From NCBI RefSeq assembly GCF_001039355.2, contig NW_019773661.1, forward strand, positions 1 to 44,373: a stretch of 44,373 nt of DNA, given 5' to 3'. Shown piece by piece: positions 20,951-31,866 of this stretch (position 1 is the stretch's first letter; each line of letters starts with the position of its first letter). Both the position numbers and the translations under genes were made by a program. A model generated the notes under the pieces. It saw only the letters and a list, made by a program, of their open reading frames with translations. It was not told the DNA's origin and searched no databases. Source of the DNA: Lingula anatina (Eukaryota; Brachiopoda; Lingulata; Lingulida; Lingulidae).

Positions 20951-23900
20951 ATGATAGTTGCGTCGCATTTGGCCTTTTTAGGCATGAAATACAGTTACAT
21001 GTACATTTTTCACAGAGAAATATTCAGACTCGAGAACGAGGTAAGATATTTCTTTTTAGCAGCAGAACAAAAATGAAAAACTCAACTGTTGGTATCAATA
21101 TATCTGTAGTCATACTTCACCCCCACAAAGATATTTATAACTTTGTTTCTTATTAATCAAAATGAGCGTCTTTAAAGCTTAGTTTTCAAAGTAATCGTGC
21201 CGTTTTATTTAAGTATCTATTTCAATTACACTTTTTATCAATTTTCCTTTCTTCAATGTGAATTTAAGGTTCGGGCCCTTTTCTGGAAGAAAGACACGAT
21301 GCTTCCGATTTTGGGAGGTGGAGGGTTCGGTTCAGTGTACAAGGTATTGAACTTATCATGACAAACAAAATAAAGGGATACTGGGATAGCGGGAGTAACA
21401 ATAGTAGTTAGTAGCATAAGTACACACAGTTATGGCAGTAATTACAGTATTAGATTTGAAAGTAGTAGCAGCAGAACAAAATATATTTATGTTATATTAA
21501 GTTATGTAGTCATGTTACCAGTTTATCTTTGCTATTATTGTTTACGGATGTGACATCCCTGTAACCGTTCGAAATATTTTATATTTAGTTTAAAAACAAC
21601 CTAGCATTGAAGGTGCCTACCTCTGAGGCCTATGCAAGGTCCATTTACAGAGAAGTTTCTTTTATGAAGAGGATAGACAGCAAATTTATCTTAAGGTATT
21701 TTATCAGATGCATACAAACAATTTAATATGTTGGTTAATTTGTAAGCTTGGATACCTATGAAACACGCATGTCCTTTATGCATCACCAAGTAATAATCTC
21801 TTTACCTCGTTAGATGTTTGACACATACAATAATCAACATCTTGCACAACATCATTATGTTAAATTTAATGAGTACTAGTACATACTGGATGGATATAAA
21901 CGTCATAAACTGTGACTGTAAAATTTCAATTTTTATGATTATAATGAAAAATTACGCTGTAGGCCTACAGATTGAATTTATTTCTTTCATCCGATTTAGT
22001 TTAACTCATTCTGATATGAGAAATTTCCGTTCCAGACTCGTTCACTCATTTGATGTTAGGCCTGGGTTTCCCGTTCTACTATCGGAATTGTGTCCGATGG
22101 ACCTTGAAATTCTCCAAGAGTATTGGGAAACTTTCTTGTAAGTAATTACTTTCTTTTCTTTAAATAATACTTTCATTTTTTCCAGATTTTATCTTGTTCG
22201 ATCATAAAAATATCTATTTCATAGGAAATTCGTTATTCAACAAAATATTATTTCCTTTAATATTGACCTGAATATCATACTGACAGTTGCTTTTATTTAT
22301 TTCTTAGGGACGAAGTTCCTCTTCAGATGGTGAAATATATTGCCACGTGCGTTTGTATGGCTATTGGGCACTTGCACCAACGGAATGTAGCCCATTTTGA
22401 TTTAAAAACGAACAACGTGTTGGTTAGTCTACACGGGGTCCCTAAACTGGTAAGATGTTCGATTTTTTGTGGCTCAGATTGTCTATCTGAGTAAATAAAT
22501 TCAGGTTATTTTTCTCTTCTCGCTATGACGTTCCTGGGTCGGGCCTGATCTTGAATACCGTCTCGCTCTTCGCTAAGACTCGCTTCTTTACGTACATAAA
22601 ATGACTATTCATGTGTCACCGACGTGTCATAATTTGAATTAATACATTTTATGACTGATAAAAATATGGTTTTGTTTTGAAAAAAAAAAAGATTTTGGAT
22701 GTAATCAACACTTTCATTTTGGCAATCAGAACATTACCCTTTTTATTCCAATTTCAAATGCGGATTAATTTCTTTCAGTGTGATCTAGGATCTGTTCACC
22801 CTCTAAATGATGCCGGAGAGAGTATCGATGCGGTGCAATTTATGAAATTCACATTCTATAAAAACATGACACCAGAGGTGCTGAGGGGTGGCGCCGCCTC
22901 GTGGAGAGCCGATTTCTACGCATTGGGTGTCATGTTGTTTGAACTTATGGAGGGAAGGTAATGAAAAGGATACAGCTATGTAAATCATGACAGAACTGTT
23001 ATTCATGCCAATAGTTCTGATAGAAATATAAGCCAAAATGACACGGCTCCCTTCTTTAGAGTTGCTAGTGGTATGAACTGGAAAATTAGAATGTAGCCAG
23101 TAATTTTTTTCTAAAAAATACCTTAGAATTTTAGAACAGTAGGAAGTGTTGGAAGACAGCAATAAATTTTGGTCGATTTATTTAGACACCCACTTTGGAC
23201 TGAATTGCCGACCAGAGCAGAAGCCAGAATGAAAATCCTCCAAGGCACCATCATCTACACAGATACAGAACATGTCTTCAGGGATCTGATTGATAGATTA
23301 GTATGGTAGGCAATACTACTGCATGACATACAACTACATGAATATGTGCAGTGAATAATTAAATGAAATGTCGTGAACAATTCCATCATTAGCTTCGTAA
23401 GCATTTGCCTGTCTAAAGACACAAAAGTAAACAATGCACTTTTCAAAATAAGTCATGTTAACTTCGTAGACATCATTTGTCTTCAGTTTCCATTATCCCT
23501 GCTTAGTCTCATATTGAACTTTCAGCACAGATCAAACCATCTCTCTCTGTTTTATTTCAGCGAAGTGGACCAAAGAATTGACAGCATGACTGGCCTTTTA
23601 AGTCATCGGTACGAATTTCATCAATGTTTTTTTCTTCCTGCAAGACTCCCTATAACTAACAACTTTTTAAGCCAGATCTGACATTTATTTATTTATATTT
23701 TTTATTTATTATTATTTTTGTATTTAATCTATTTTCTTCATCCATTCACTATATTTATTTGTCTATATATCTATTATAATTTTATATTCATTTTTTTAAA
23801 TGCAGATGGCTGTGTGACTACTACGTGAATAATTTTCCAACCGATGTGATCACTTCTCCCATTTTAGACATTGCTCAGGTAACGCCTGGATTTATTACAC

Positions 23901-24198
23901 TGATTGCTTCTAATAGGGTAATTACTCTCTGGCTCCTTATTGTGAACCGTCTCGAACTTCAAGCAATTTGTACATGTATAAGTTAACGACTCTCTAACCT
24001 ACATGAATCTAATGAAAAAAGATGGAATTTATTTTCTGTAAACATCCAATGCTTGAAATATTGAGATATATGTTTAGTTTACAGACTATTTATATGCAGT
24101 GTTTTTCATCATGATAGGAAGTGTTGGAGGAAGAACAGCTCGAGATGGGTCCACTGACAGCAAACAGCAGCGTCCGCAATATTGTTGACAATGGCTAG
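20951..24198 (+). CDS. Divergent protein kinase, complete copy D, nested in a PhyH intron
   Basis: Exons: 20951-21040, 21269-21343, 21589-21695, 22036-22137, 22308-22449, 22779-22957, 23186-23305, 23561-23608, 23806-23878 and 24118-24198 (TAG). Total 1017 nt, 338 aa, all phases joining. Motifs: glycine loop GGGGFG (46-51), beta-3 Lys63 (LALK), alpha-C Glu77 (YKEV), hinge LLSELCPMDLEIL, catalytic loop HFDLKTNN (Asp156, Asn161), DLG (174-176) in place of DFG, TPE (203-205) in place of APE, and RADFYALGV for the F-helix. All catalytic residues are present, but HRD Arg is Phe, so it is a non-RD kinase. The kinase fold nearly fills the protein; the 45-residue N-terminus is short. The start is the first ATG in frame after a TGA at 20927; an unseen upstream coding exon is possible. 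I cannot assign a known family. Confidence 0.85.
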
Positions 24199-24389
24199 AG
24201 GACTGCTGTAAGCCGCCGGCTGCTTCAATACTTCCTTCAAGTTTCACGATTCATTTAGAAGTAGCCCATTCTACAGCCGACTCCATGAAACAAACTATCC
24301 ACTTTATTATTATATATAGACGAATTTTTAACTCTAGCCTACAACAGCTCAGAACGATTAATTTAATATCTGCTAGAAACATCAGTTTT

Positions 24390-24395
24390 AATAAA
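24390..24395 (+). terminator. Possible poly(A) signal of the kinase gene
   Basis: AATAAA 192 bases after the stop codon; a second AATAAA is at 24642-24647. Which one is used cannot be seen. Confidence 0.4.
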
Positions 24396-24698
24396 TTTTG
24401 AAAAAAAAATCAAGAAGTGAATTATGCTAATTCAAGTTTTCCTTACAGTTTCACCAAGACAAAAAATTGAAGCTTATTTTTTAAACATTTAAATAGAATT
24501 TAGTGATAAAAACCACGTTTCTTTTGTATGTGCAGAGAATAAGTGCCAATTTTTATAAATCACATAATCATGTAGGCCTACGTATAATTTGATAATTACT
24601 ATGTTTTAAATTGTTTTGATAACTTGATAACAGAAAAGATAAATAAATTTTTTGAAATTTTAATTCCTCTCTTTTAAAGACCTATCCTACTCAAGGAT

Positions 24699-24727
24699 GG
24701 GTGGGTGGGAGGGTCGGGGAGGGGGGG
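24699..24727 (+). other. Strong G-quadruplex motif
   Basis: GGGTGGGTGGGAGGG followed by two longer G-runs: four G-triplets with single-base loops, the classic pattern for a stable parallel quadruplex. It lies 500 bases after the kinase stop codon, on the kinase sense strand, and within the PhyH intron on the other strand. Confidence 0.7.
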
Positions 24728-25101
24728 TGGTGGTTTGGGTGAACTCTCCCGAGAAATTTTTGAAAATTTGGAGCGAAATAGTGGTTTGGTAGCATATCAA
24801 CCAAGGTTTGGTAGCATAGCAACCAGTATCTGTAAAGTCCAAATAACCTGTTTTAATGATTGAGGAAACACTAGTGAATTGAAAAAGGGACCTACATGAT
24901 AATTATACACAGGTACATGTACATAGGTCTTTTTCTCCTCCACTCCCACAGCTCGGAGCAGCGGTATGTTTCAAGAAGCGAACGTGTCGTTAAAAAATAC
25001 GAACTATTTTCCCTAAAAATACCCCGAGACAAATCAAGTCAGCATATTTTTCGGAACTTGAAAAATGAAATTACACGAGATTGGGCGAAAGGTCCTCTCA
25101 C

Positions 25102-25263
25102 CTGCATGCAGCCATTCTCGCGGTCATTCTTATCGTAGGCAATATACACAGTGTTAAGATGGTCTGGAAATAGGTTTCCGTTCTGATACCAGTACCTGTT
25201 AAATAAATTGCAATAAGATTGAATTGTTGGATTTATTACATTTTTATGATTTTTACTATCCCT

Positions 25264-25302
<39 letters not shown>

Positions 25303-26936
25303 AAGATGAAATTAAAATATAAGGATTCTGACTTCCCAGTTTCAAATCTGGAACGTCCGGTACGAATGGTAGAATTTATTTGAGAAATCTAGACGATGAA
25401 CGATAGGTCATTCAGATTGGGAAATACAGTGTATTGTACATAATCACCCATAATCTTGATGCCATCTGAAACTTCCCCCTGTGTTTGGCTCCTTGATGGG
25501 CAGCTTTGTGTGATAATGGTAGATCTCACCATGTCCTATTAGCTGAAAGTGCATAGTATCGCCGACAGTATAACAAACATTTACAGGGGCATGCAATATG
25601 TGATTTTTTATTCACAATGCATCTACACAGACTGAAGTCCTCTCTACACTAGACGGCGTCCTTTCTGCGTCCCTTAATACTGTCCCGTTTGAGAGTAAAA
25701 AACAAATGAATTCTTTACGTGCCGACAACTGGCCGATTATTGAGCATTCATTCTGCAACCAAACCGATGCTTGTGCCTCCTTTCTACAGCGATGCCAGTT
25801 TCATGGTCGCACAAAGAACGTAAAAAGTACGCCGTCCAGGTGGTTTAAGATAACATAAGTCCATAAGGGCGTGATTGAAGTAACTTCCCCATCGCATCAA
25901 AAAAGTGATACATTTTTTATACCTTATTTAAGTAAATAAAATAAAACCCAGTAAGATAATATACAGCCACTATGCCAATTTTATCCACTAAGCCATTGGC
26001 AAAGCTCTTGTCATTACCTTTTCTGACGTTCTCACCAACTTCTCGGAACGACTAATTATCCCTGTGATGTCGTTCCCTGGGTGGCTCCAAATACACATCC
26101 CCACAGACTTGCCCAGGCCATCTGGAATCTGTTTGAAAGAGATATATGAAATCTCAGTGGCAGTCTACTATGGCCCATAGGAGCCTAATTTTAAGCAATC
26201 GTTCCGTTAATATTTCGTGTTTCAAGAGATGGTAATTTTGAGCCCCAAATATGACTGCAAAAACAAAGTCGGTCAAAATGACCCATATATTGATTTTGCA
26301 TTTTACTGGCATGGTTTGATTTGATTTGATATTTCGGAACTAGTATAAGACCAAACTCATATGGTGTATTGTCTTGGGGTCTGGTAAAAAAAAGGCGGAT
26401 TGCTTTGGGCCATGGTGCACTCTGGCACCTAGAAAGAACATTTGCGTACGATTTCCTTTTCAGTTTAATTGAAGGGACTCGGTTTCAGAGACCAGTTAAT
26501 AAGCTGTATAAAATGTGCCAAGGTCATTATGCATGTATGAACGACAATCTGGCAGTATACCTGAGTCAAATGTGAACACATGGCCTAGGTAGCTCCAAAG
26601 TGAAGGCGAGTGTGTTAGGGGTATATGCGAATACACGTTTCTTTGTTTGGCTAGGAGAGTGTCCTGTCCGCTATGCTTGATATTACCTGATAAGCATGTT
26701 TCATGATTGCGTCCGATCCTTCCAACGTCTTTCGCAAAAGAGCCATCTCCTGTGCATCCAGCAACCCCCTGAAAGACAGTCGTGAGCACCTAGACCAGTT
26801 GAGACATGTAATATATAACCATTATACTTACATTCAATAAGACACACATGAATTGTCCTACACTATCGGCAAGTAGGTATTTCATTCAATGGAACTGGTA
26901 AAGGCCAGTTTCCACGTCTTTTAAAATTCTGGTTAA

Positions 26937-26988
<52 letters not shown>

Positions 26989-27909
26989 TAATCACTATAT
27001 TTAGAGCATCGTCTCCAAAACGACGGACTACACCTTTTCTTGAGTTAAACATGTAGTTTTCTCATTTGGGCTTATCCTTGGGAAAGATGAAGACAGGTGA
27101 ATTTTATTTGCAATGTTAAAAATATAAATTAAGAACTCAAAAACGGGATTAAGGCTCATAATTTTCTCAATTTTTTTAGACAGGGCATACAGCCTGATGT
27201 TAAAAGGGATAAAAACTGAGATCTCCAGGAACTTCATTTTTTCTTTTTAAAAATATAAAGGTCATACACACACGTTATGCCTTTGACAGACAATCTTTAC
27301 CTCACAATAATAAACCCTAGGCGATTGTAATCTTCTATCATTTTCTCAGTAACCTCGAATGAGTTTGGATCGTAAGAGTACTCTGGAAAAAAATATGTGT
27401 ACAGTAAACAAAATGGATTCGATGAAAGAAGAGATTTAGACATTTTTTCATTCGACTTACATTTTTTGAGTTTAATTCGCTACGTTGACGTCATCAAATT
27501 TCCGTCGCCACTTGTTACCAGATTTGGCGCCAAATTCCCGTATAAAATACTTGTGCCTGTTTGATAACAAGAAATGCATTCCAGACCAATACTTTATATC
27601 AAAAGGCGTTTCTACAATTTTATCAGTTGATCAAAATTTCGGGCTTAAGTTCCTTGGTAAAATCGGCCCAAAGAATACATTGTACGTTTGTAAAGAAACA
27701 GATACAAGTACGGCTAAGTCAAGGTCATTTTAGTCACTGCTGCATCCTGCATTGGCACCCGTTAAAACATGAGTAACTACATGTGACAAGCCTGGCGTTC
27801 AAAACTTTCAAAACGCATGGTATCAATTTATATCTAATGTGGACGGATGATTTAGCGACTAATTAATGTTAAATAAATAAAATAGTAATTTTTCCTCACC
27901 TCCCTCCAT
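25102..27909 (-). CDS. Phytanoyl-CoA dioxygenase (PhyH)-family protein, exons 1-6
   Basis: Fe(II)/2-oxoglutarate-dependent oxygenase family. Exons on the - strand: 27900-27909 (ATG, 10 nt), 27301-27382, 26687-26768, 26018-26128, 25448-25542 and 25102-25195. They read MEGEYSYDP ... [18 protein letters not shown] ... IMKHAYQ, then WSHPGND ... [11 protein letters not shown], then GEIYHYHTK ... FRWHQDYG, then [11 protein letters not shown] ... RENGCMQ (158 aa). The iron-binding HxD is His123-x-Asp125 in WHQDYG. The donor after it (GTGATT) is weak but the phase is right. Exon 6 ends in phase 0 and joins exon 7 of cassette 1 or 2 to give 296 aa. The distal His and Arg are supplied only by those cassettes. 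The substrate is unknown; animal relatives are often labelled L-proline trans-4-hydroxylase-like. No signal peptide or obvious peroxisomal tail (the C-terminus is TSE). Confidence 0.9.
25264..25300. repeat. (CT)n microsatellite
   Basis: About 37 bases of CT repeat in the PhyH intron between exons 5 and 6. Confidence 0.9.
26941..26985. repeat. (CT)n microsatellite
   Basis: Forty-five bases of CT repeat in the PhyH intron between exons 2 and 3. Confidence 0.9.
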
Positions 27910-30556
27910 CTTGCACCTTAATATACCTGTTTGTAGATTACGCGACAAGGACACGGCAAAAGCGACAGTAATGACACGTACGCCCAGGTCGACATATGTA
28001 TGTAAAGTCCTAGTATGTCACAGTAGCCTAGTTTTATAAATAGACCATCTAGAGTATGCTTTAGATTAAACATGTATATCTTTCTGGATGATAAAACGAG
28101 TGTGTCCTCTACCAGGGTCACAGAGTAATTTTTTCTTATGATGTCCACTGTGTACACATTTCTGTTCTAGTTTTGCACGTTTAGGATGAAAAGAAGTTAC
28201 TGCAATTTCTACTGAATCTGGGTTTTTCTAATACATTAGCAGAATTTTAGTTTTTGGCATGCCTTTCAGTAATTGCAAGCCTTTTTGGAGAACTCTCCAC
28301 ATAAAATATAAAGTGATGATACAACGGTATGGCGACTGCTTTACTTCCAAAGAAGTCATTTTAAAAGTTTTGACCATTCAATATCAAACCAAAGTAAAGC
28401 CAAAAACAGAAGTCTAAAGAGTATATGTTCGACAGTTTATTATATTACAATGTCGATCAACAAGGCACAAGTGGCAAGACGTAAACAATACAGTATACAA
28501 CAATTACTAATGTCACTGTATACAATTGAGCACAGCGTCCTGAAATAATTCGTTGTTAATGTAGTTTTTAATACTTATTATTATATCACAATTAAAAAAA
28601 ATTCATTAATAAAAAAGCCGACTACTTAAATTAGTGTTTGCTTACAGACCTCTGATAAAATGAGATAAATGGAAGTAACAGAAGAAAAAAAGATTGGAGT
28701 CAAAAATTTTGATACATTTTTTTTCTTGAATTATTATGCTATTTTTAATTTAATTGGTGGATAAGAAATTGTTCTATCCCCATTTTCACAGATGTTTGGC
28801 AGTTGAAGACATAAAACATACTTGATAAGCTAATACAAAATTCTATCAATCATGTTGTCAAAATTTTGGTGCAAATTTTCAGCTTTTGAACAATACCAAT
28901 GTCTCCAAAAGTGGAAAAATGAAAAGAAACATTACAGTGCTCATCTGACAGAATTTCATTAAAAAAAACTGAGTGCACATTGAAAAGGTTAACTTCCAAT
29001 ATGACTGCTAGTACAAAAAATTCCAAAAAGGACTTCAAGTAACATTAGATCCCATAAACAAGCAAAAATTCTATTTCAAAAATCTCAGTTTGAGCAGTGA
29101 ACTTCAGCAAACTTCCTCTGTAATAACAATAACTGCAAGATTCATGCTAATTACGGTACATGTCATGTTTTCTGCTCCTATTTACATGTAATTGTACTCT
29201 TAATATCAGAGTTGGTTTCAAAGGAAATTGCCAAGTTAGCTTAAATAGGTGTGTGCCTCGATTAAGTAACAGGTTGACTTTAATGAAAATGACATATGCA
29301 CATTTGTATATATTAAAACTTTTTATCCATCACCAAGACAATCCTATAATCTTAAGTAAAAAAAAAATACATGGGCAAACTCCAGGATTGTTTGAACTGG
29401 AAGATTTAGGCAAAGTCATGCAACTCAATAAAAAATATCTTTAGTCGATAAGTGTTTTAACTCCTCATTATGAATAAAAAAAACTTAAAAGGAAAATGCT
29501 GAAATAAAGTTAACAATTTTGACATCTTTCCTTTCCTTAAGCCCTTGGACTTTGCATTACTAGTATGTCGCATACAACTTAACTGAAGCAGATCAATAAT
29601 CTAGTTTGACTATTTATGGTAATGACTCGATCTTTTCAATGAGGGAAACTTGTGATTTTACAGATACTATATTTTTAAGTCATAATTTCTTAAAATAAGA
29701 GCATTCCTATTGAGTGGTTGCAACAAAATTGAAAAGCAGGCTACCTTATAGTTCTATTCTATGCATTAAAAGCACCACAAATGCTATACAAAAATATAAT
29801 TTTTAGGATTTTATAAATGATGTATCTGAAAGTTTGATAATTTTTGTACATTGAAAAGATCGAGCTATTACCATAGGTCAATGGGCAGATCTATGCTGTA
29901 GAGTCGACTTGTGCTCTAAGCTTTAGTTTGAGCAGTTTTAAACATATTGAGCAGTGTTAATTAAAAATTGTGAAAAAAAAAAAAAACAAGATTCAATGCT
30001 TTTCATCATAAAAAGTGCCAAGAACAAGTATGCATTCATATAATAAGAAATATTTTCAAAATAAATAAATCAACGGTTTAAATTTTGGTTCAAATCACCA
30101 CAGCAATGCCTGGCACTCTACAGCAATCAGTTGCTGGTTCAGCTTAAAACTACTGCAGCTTTTGCCTTCATTTGATTCATAACGCAATTTCTATCAATGG
30201 CTGGCATTTCAGTGAACACGCACAAGGTAAAAAACTCAAGCCACACCCTCAATGCTATGTTATGAGATTCATCAACCATGATACCTTGTTGAAAATGAAA
30301 ACCCAAAACTGTTTTGTTCCAAATCTCTGTGAAAAACCAGTGAAAACTTTATGTTCTGCAAATTTGAACAGTTAGACCTTGAGGACGGGGCGGTGGTTCT
30401 GGGTGTACCTGGTTCTATTTGGCGCCATAATACAGGCCTTTGTTTCTTTTTCAGGTGATCTCTACAACACTGAAGTCTTACACCACCATTTACAAGTCTG
30501 GAGAACTTTGGCCTCTTTGCATTATATGTATAGAATGTCTGATATTGTGTCCTACT
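27910..30556. other. Region between the PhyH start and the 216-aa gene: PhyH promoter side and 3' UTR/intergenic
   Basis: Both flanking genes are on the - strand. The first few hundred bases should hold the PhyH promoter, though no TATA box stands out. The AT-rich remainder fits a long 3' UTR or intergenic DNA of the 216-aa gene. No coding exon was supported. Confidence 0.4.
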
Positions 30557-31812
30557 TTATTTCAATGTACAACTCCAGTTTATTGGATTATAACGAAGCT
30601 GCTCCCTATCATAGGTATCTTCAAAAATCTTGCTCCTTTCTCTTTCAAGCCAAAACTTCTCCATAAGCTAAAAGATAAAAAAAGCACACGCATGTAAATT
30701 ATGTATCATTTCTGTAAATGTTTACTGACATGACAGTCAAGGAATGTAAAAAAAATAATAATAATAAAAAATAAGAATTTTGCTTCAGAGATCTGGGGGA
30801 TAGAGAAAAAGGCTGTCTCCTTGCCTCACTTGAGATGTATGCATATGTAAAATTAATCTCTTTTTGTGTACACCCTTTCACCCATTCCCATCCTCCATTT
30901 GCATCCCAACCCCAAACATCTGCTAATCATTTCAATATATTTTACGAAGGGCTTCTGTCTTAGACTGGGTTCCCATCCCTAGATCGATCTAACAGGATTG
31001 GTCCATCTCCAACAGGTCCCTCACTATATTGCTCTCAGCCTAATCGGCTTAGACATCTGGGACGTCATTAAAATTGCTAAACAATAGTTAATTACCCCCT
31101 ATCAGCCTCAGCAGGCGTGACAGGCATTTTAGCTGCCCAAGTTAATAGCGAGAATCCCCTCGGAGATAGTTTGATCCAAAGTTAGTACAATAGTCTCTGG
31201 GAATGGTCTCTTAGTAGCACAACTATACTGTACAAGCAAAATGTGCTTCAATGTCACATCTACCACACTCTATTATATGCATCACTGCAAATGCAATGAG
31301 GGAAGGGGTCTCTGGTTTCAGTGGTAATGATCCCTGTAATTGGCTACATTACAGAGGGATAATAATGCTACTGTTGGTATAAACACTAAGTTTTGCTCAA
31401 TTATTTAAATCATATCTAAGAAAGGACATTGAATTGACTTATCCTTTTTTCTAATTAAGAGTTGATTTCTTTTCTGTTTTTTATACATCTAATTATGCTA
31501 CAGGTTTTTACATTATTCGTATAAATTCACCTAAAAATACTTACCCTTTTATTTTCATCCCTAAATTTGGTCAAGTACAGGAAGCGATTCCTGAAATTTT
31601 CTACATCCTCATTGTTGCACTTTTGATCATAGGCAGCTGCAGCTTGACTTTCCTTGACTTTTTCCAGGAATTCCTGCTTCTCAGCTGACCACTTGTGGTC
31701 CATCTGTTGCTTTAGCATACTGCGTGTCTCTTTCCTAGAAAAATAATTACATAATTTGATTATAATCATTTGAAGGTTTAATTATTTTACAACATGCACA
31801 CACATATGCATG

Positions 31813-31866
<54 letters not shown>

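Larger units (their letters stand above)
18958..22961. repeat. Duplicated block 4 (PhyH exons 8-9 plus kinase), most complete kinase copy
   Basis: Starts at a point equivalent to about 8147 in block 1. A single N at 20320 followed by a 27-base A run replaces about 0.8-1 kb that should contain PhyH exon 7. Past kinase exon 6 the sequence is unique and continues into the rest of the kinase gene. Confidence 0.8.

Noticed and set aside
20833-21040. Longer reading of kinase exon 1 in another frame (RSEYSDFLLSKIDDIRDDS...)
   Set aside because: It does not join the glycine-loop exon in frame, and copies A and B carry frameshifting indels in it, while the frame starting at 20951 is kept in all four copies.
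30379-30666. Open frame on + strand starting MRTGRWFWVYLVLFG, looking like a membrane segment
   Set aside because: It overlaps the last exon of the 216-aa gene on the opposite strand, and that exon explains the open sequence.
30961-31070. Possible relative of the 39101 inverted-repeat element (shared AGATCGATCTAA)
   Set aside because: Only a short palindromic core is shared; no second arm was found.
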